A DNA stretch of 36,538 nucleotides, taken from contig NZ_SNYH01000001.1 in assembly GCF_004363005.1 (NCBI RefSeq), positions 733,869 through 770,406 of the forward strand. Reading direction: 5' to 3'. The translations under genes and the position numbers were made by a program. Source of the stretch: Tenacibaculum caenipelagi (GTDB lineage Bacteria > Bacteroidota > Bacteroidia > Flavobacteriales > Flavobacteriaceae). This document shows positions 33,991 to 36,538 of this stretch, in pieces (position 1 is the stretch's first letter; the number at the start of each line of letters is the position of its first letter). The notes under the pieces are model-generated. The model was given only the letters and a program-made list of their open reading frames with translations, was not told the DNA's origin and did not search any database.

Positions 33991-35832
33991 TTAATTAATT
34001 TTCACTATTCCACCTGACACTTCAGTCACAGCGCTACCCGTTATTTTGGTCTGTGTTCCATTTATTTCGGCACTTGTTTTACCTTCAACAATAGTATTCA
34101 TCCCTTGTAATGTAGCATCACTTGTAGCTTCCATAGCTAATTTATCTTTACTTTTCACAGAAGTAGCTCCATCAGACTGCAAGTTTAACTCTCCTTTAGC
34201 TATAAGTACCGTATCAGCTTCTGTACTGACTTCTACATTTTCTTTAGCATTTAAACGAATATTTTCTTCAGCATTAAGGACTATATTCTTAGCAGAAAAC
34301 TCCATTGTTTCTGCCGACTGTACAAATAATGATTTTTCTTTGGTATCAAAAGTGATGATACTTCCGTCCTTATCTTTAATCGTTATTTTCTCATTGTCTT
34401 GAGTGTCATCTAATTCTATAGTATGCCCTCCTCGAGTAATAATGCTTTTCTTTATGTTTTTATCTCCACCGCCTGCACCTGTCTTACCTGTAAACATACT
34501 TCCCATGACAAAAGGTCTATTAGGATCATCATATTCAAAACCAATCATTACTTGATCTCCTTCCTCTGGCACAAATACAAATCCTCGGTTGGTTTCTGTT
34601 AGCTCACTACTTCCTGCATCTGGGGTCATTACACGAATAAAATCTGTTGTTTCTCCATTGGCCTCTTGCCAATAAAACTGCACTTGTACACGACCTTTAT
34701 TCTCAGGATCTTGATTACTTACTACTCTTGCTATTTGATTACTAGCCTTTGCTGGACTAACATTTTGATTTAGTGGTAAACCTTTAGTACTTGCTGGAAT
34801 CGCTTCAAACGTATTATAATAGTCCTCTTCCATATTTGCAAAGTGACTTATTTGCGTTATAATATACTCTCCATATTGCTTTACAGTATATTCACCTTCA
34901 TCATACTTTGCTGCACTTACTTTAATTAATGAACCTAAGCGCAATCCTTTTGTGATTCCCGTTGCTCTTAGCACATTACTTTCGGCTGTAACACTTTGTA
35001 AACGTTTTTCTAAATATTCATCTAATGACGACTTATCTTGTAAGAATACATCACTTACACCAAAATCTTTAACCTCTTGATACATCTCTTTTGAGGCTTT
35101 TAAAGCGGTGTTTCCTAAATCATTTAGCCCTTCGTTTGTTGCTTTTAAATCTCCTTCAAAAAATTGATCACTTAATGGATCATAACTATAAGTTGCTAAC
35201 GTGGGAGTGTACGTTTTAGCTTTTATTTGAAGTTCTTTTAAGTCTTTACTATACTCTAGTTCTATTGGCTCTGCGCCTTCTGAATCTGGTTTTCCAAAAA
35301 CTACATTTACTCCATCAAAATAAAACCATTCATTATATTGATATGCTAAGCGTTGTAAATATTTATAATCACTCTCAGCATATTGACATTGGTATTGGAT
35401 TACACCTGTATATCTAGGCTTAATCTTACTTTTAACCGAGGTAGCCTCTATAATTTCTGAAACAACTGAGTCTAAATCTTTCTCTAACCACGATTTTTGT
35501 TTCTTTCCATTTTCTAACAGCGCAGTTTGTGATAATCCTCTCACAACTAATTCTCCGTGTAAACCTACTTGATCATGGCGTATAGACACATCTAGTATAA
35601 CACCAATGAAAGCCTTACCTGAAACATTGGTGGTAAGCTGTTTCCCTAACCATTCTTTTGATTTATCTAGCGTATAGCTCCCAGATTCTTCTACAGTTTC
35701 TATATCTAAAACTATTTCAAAAGTATGATGTTTATATAAAAACTGATTAACTGTAATTTCTTTGTAGTTCTTAACAAAGTTACCATCAATGGTAATTTGC
35801 TTATCTAAAGCTTCTTCTTTTATCTTGTGCAT
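33991..35832 (-). CDS. vgrG: T6SS spike VgrG/TssI (copy 2)
   Basis: A 613-residue spike protein, with residues 1-516 identical to vgrG1 (gp27-like and gp5-OB domains). The last 97 residues are a different beta-helix needle (IVLNAEENIRLNAKENVEV, GELNLQSDGATSVKSKDK, ending VTEVSGGIVKIN). Short xxAxEN..L.A periodicity is kept, so the fold is conserved while surface residues changed. The PAAR gene downstream is the likely cap. Confidence 0.95.
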   Translation of the reverse strand: MHKIKEEALDKQITIDGNFVKNYKEITVNQFLYKHHTFEIVLDIETVEESGSYTLDKSKEWLGKQLTTNVSGKAFIGVILDVSIRHDQVGLHGELVVRGLSQTALLENGKKQKSWLEKDLDSVVSEIIEATSVKSKIKPRYTGVIQYQCQYAESDYKYLQRLAYQYNEWFYFDGVNVVFGKPDSEGAEPIELEYSKDLKELQIKAKTYTPTLATYSYDPLSDQFFEGDLKATNEGLNDLGNTALKASKEMYQEVKDFGVSDVFLQDKSSLDEYLEKRLQSVTAESNVLRATGITKGLRLGSLIKVSAAKYDEGEYTVKQYGEYIITQISHFANMEEDYYNTFEAIPASTKGLPLNQNVSPAKASNQIARVVSNQDPENKGRVQVQFYWQEANGETTDFIRVMTPDAGSSELTETNRGFVFVPEEGDQVMIGFEYDDPNRPFVMGSMFTGKTGAGGGDKNIKKSIITRGGHTIELDDTQDNEKITIKDKDGSIITFDTKEKSLFVQSAETMEFSAKNIVLNAEENIRLNAKENVEVSTEADTVLIAKGELNLQSDGATSVKSKDKLAMEATSDATLQGMNTIVEGKTSAEINGTQTKITGSAVTEVSGGIVKIN

Positions 35833-35902
35833 AGTATTATTTTTGGGGGGTTAGTTATTTTTTGTAACTAAAAACAACTATTGACACCTAATTTTAAAAC
35901 AG

Positions 35903-35938
35903 AAAAAGACCTTCCTTTTAAAAAGAGAAGGTCTTTTA
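35903..35938 (-). terminator. Terminator/attenuator between hcp2 and vgrG2
   Basis: Same sequence as the hairpin at 27974-28009; the same hcp-over-vgrG dosing is expected. Confidence 0.88.
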
Positions 35939-35976
35939 TTTTATAAAAAACTAAAAGTTAATTAGTCCTTCTCACA

Positions 35977-36375
35977 TTAAGCAACAGGCCAACGGTTATC
36001 TAAGTTAGCGTTACCTATAATTAATTCTTCTGCTGAGAAAGTAACTGTTAATTTCATAGGAATTTCATTATTTACATCTAATTCTTCTTTAAAGTAAACA
36101 ATGTAAGCATTTTTAAACTCCACCTCTTTCATTTTTGAATCTTCATCTGTTTTCTTGAAAATGATTTTACCTTCAACAGATTTAAACTGGCTATTTACCA
36201 TAGATTCAATAACCGAAGTATCTGATGTTGATTCAATAGTTAAAGTAACTCTACCTCCATTAACACTAGATGAAGGCTTACCTTTTGCATCTGTGTTTCT
36301 GTTTAAAACATACTCTGTGTGTAATACGTCGAATTCTTTTCCTGCGAATTCAAAACTAGCTCTAAAAGATCCCAT
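35977..36375 (-). CDS. tssD: T6SS tube protein TssD/Hcp (copy 2)
   Basis: Encodes exactly the same 132 residues as copy 1; one silent base differs (36244). It heads the VgrG2-PAAR-VasX-like cassette. Because both products are the same, tube composition does not distinguish the two cassettes; only the needle tail and PAAR do. The leader 36376-36538 repeats the C4-A-run and hairpin of copy 1 and contains no further gene. Confidence 0.95.
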   Translation of the reverse strand: MGSFRASFEFAGKEFDVLHTEYVLNRNTDAKGKPSSSVNGGRVTLTIESTSDTSVIESMVNSQFKSVEGKIIFKKTDEDSKMKEVEFKNAYIVYFKEELDVNNEIPMKLTVTFSAEELIIGNANLDNRWPVA

Positions 36376-36424
36376 AATTTTCTTTTTTTTTGGGGTTAAA
36401 CAATTAATTAAAAATATTTTTTAG

Positions 36425-36453
36425 AGCTTTCTCAATAAAAAAAAGAGAAAGCT
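36425..36453 (-). promoter_or_regulatory. Hairpin in the hcp2 leader
   Basis: Identical to 28496-28524 at offset 7929. Confidence 0.55.
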
Positions 36454-36538
36454 TTAAACAATATAAAACCTTCTCTTTTTTTATTTTTTTGGCGCCATTC
36501 TATAAGAAGAAAGAAGATAACAAATATTGCCTATATGA

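Larger units (their letters stand above)
34285..36534 (-). repeat. 2250-bp near-identical duplication, upstream copy (hcp2-vgrG2)
   Basis: Partner of 26356-28605. Identity ends at 36534: the window then reads ATGA where copy 1 has GTTATGA. The far flank is outside the window. Confidence 0.93.

Noticed and set aside
26356..36534. Insertion sequence or transposon explaining the 2250-bp repeat
   Set aside because: No transposase, terminal inverted repeats or target-site duplication are visible; the repeat consists of hcp and vgrG genes and begins inside a coding frame.

Overview
The window comes from an AT-rich genome of the phylum Bacteroidota, most likely a flavobacterium. Two things point there: a protein ending in a type IX secretion (Por) C-terminal sorting domain, and a type VI secretion system (T6SS) of the Bacteroidota-specific subtype iii. 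That subtype lacks TssJ, TssL and TssM and has TssN and TssR-type envelope proteins instead. No tRNA, rRNA, CRISPR array, transposase or integrase is visible. Genus cannot be decided from the sequence.

Layout. (1) 2-3030, plus strand: the 3' part of a large secreted HYR-repeat protein with a T9SS sorting tail, then an outer-membrane beta-barrel protein. A probably bidirectional terminator at 3054-3091 closes this unit. (2) 19620 down to 3129, minus strand: one long, tightly packed T6SS run in the order tssE, tssF, tssH (ClpV), tssG, tssN, tssK, two small single-pass membrane proteins, a PKD-domain membrane protein and tssR. It then continues into an effector module: an Hcp with a C-terminal extension, a predicted zinc peptidoglycan peptidase effector, a lipoprotein that is its likely immunity protein, a gene fragment, a frameshifted lipoprotein and a TPR lipoprotein. 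(3) 19710-21561, plus strand: tssB and tssC (contractile sheath), divergent from tssE. (4) 36534 down to 21672, minus strand: two tandem effector cassettes, each headed by nearly identical hcp and vgrG genes. The upstream cassette is hcp2, vgrG2, PAAR, a VasX-like pore-former candidate and a membrane immunity candidate. The downstream cassette is hcp1, vgrG1, a PAAR/HET-C fusion effector, a lipoprotein and a two-TM protein.

How it works together. TssB/C form the sheath, TssD (Hcp) the tube, TssI (VgrG) plus PAAR the spike, and TssE/F/G/K the baseplate. TssH recycles the sheath, and TssN/R with the small membrane proteins anchor the machine to the envelope. Three cargo routes are visible: an extended Hcp next to a peptidase, a PAAR-fused HET-C toxin, and a free PAAR next to a VasX-like toxin. 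The predicted immunity proteins match the predicted targets: lipoproteins for periplasm- or membrane-acting toxins and a multi-TM protein for the pore former.

Most notable observations: a 2250-bp segment duplicated almost perfectly, with the vgrG copies diverging abruptly in their last 97-98 residues; a stranded C-terminal scrap of the VasX-like toxin fused to the first codons of a copy of its immunity gene; a beta-domain signature shared by the extended Hcp and its neighbouring peptidase effector; and an immunity-like tail of the main operon containing a frameshifted gene, a gene scrap and a tetranucleotide repeat inside a signal peptide.
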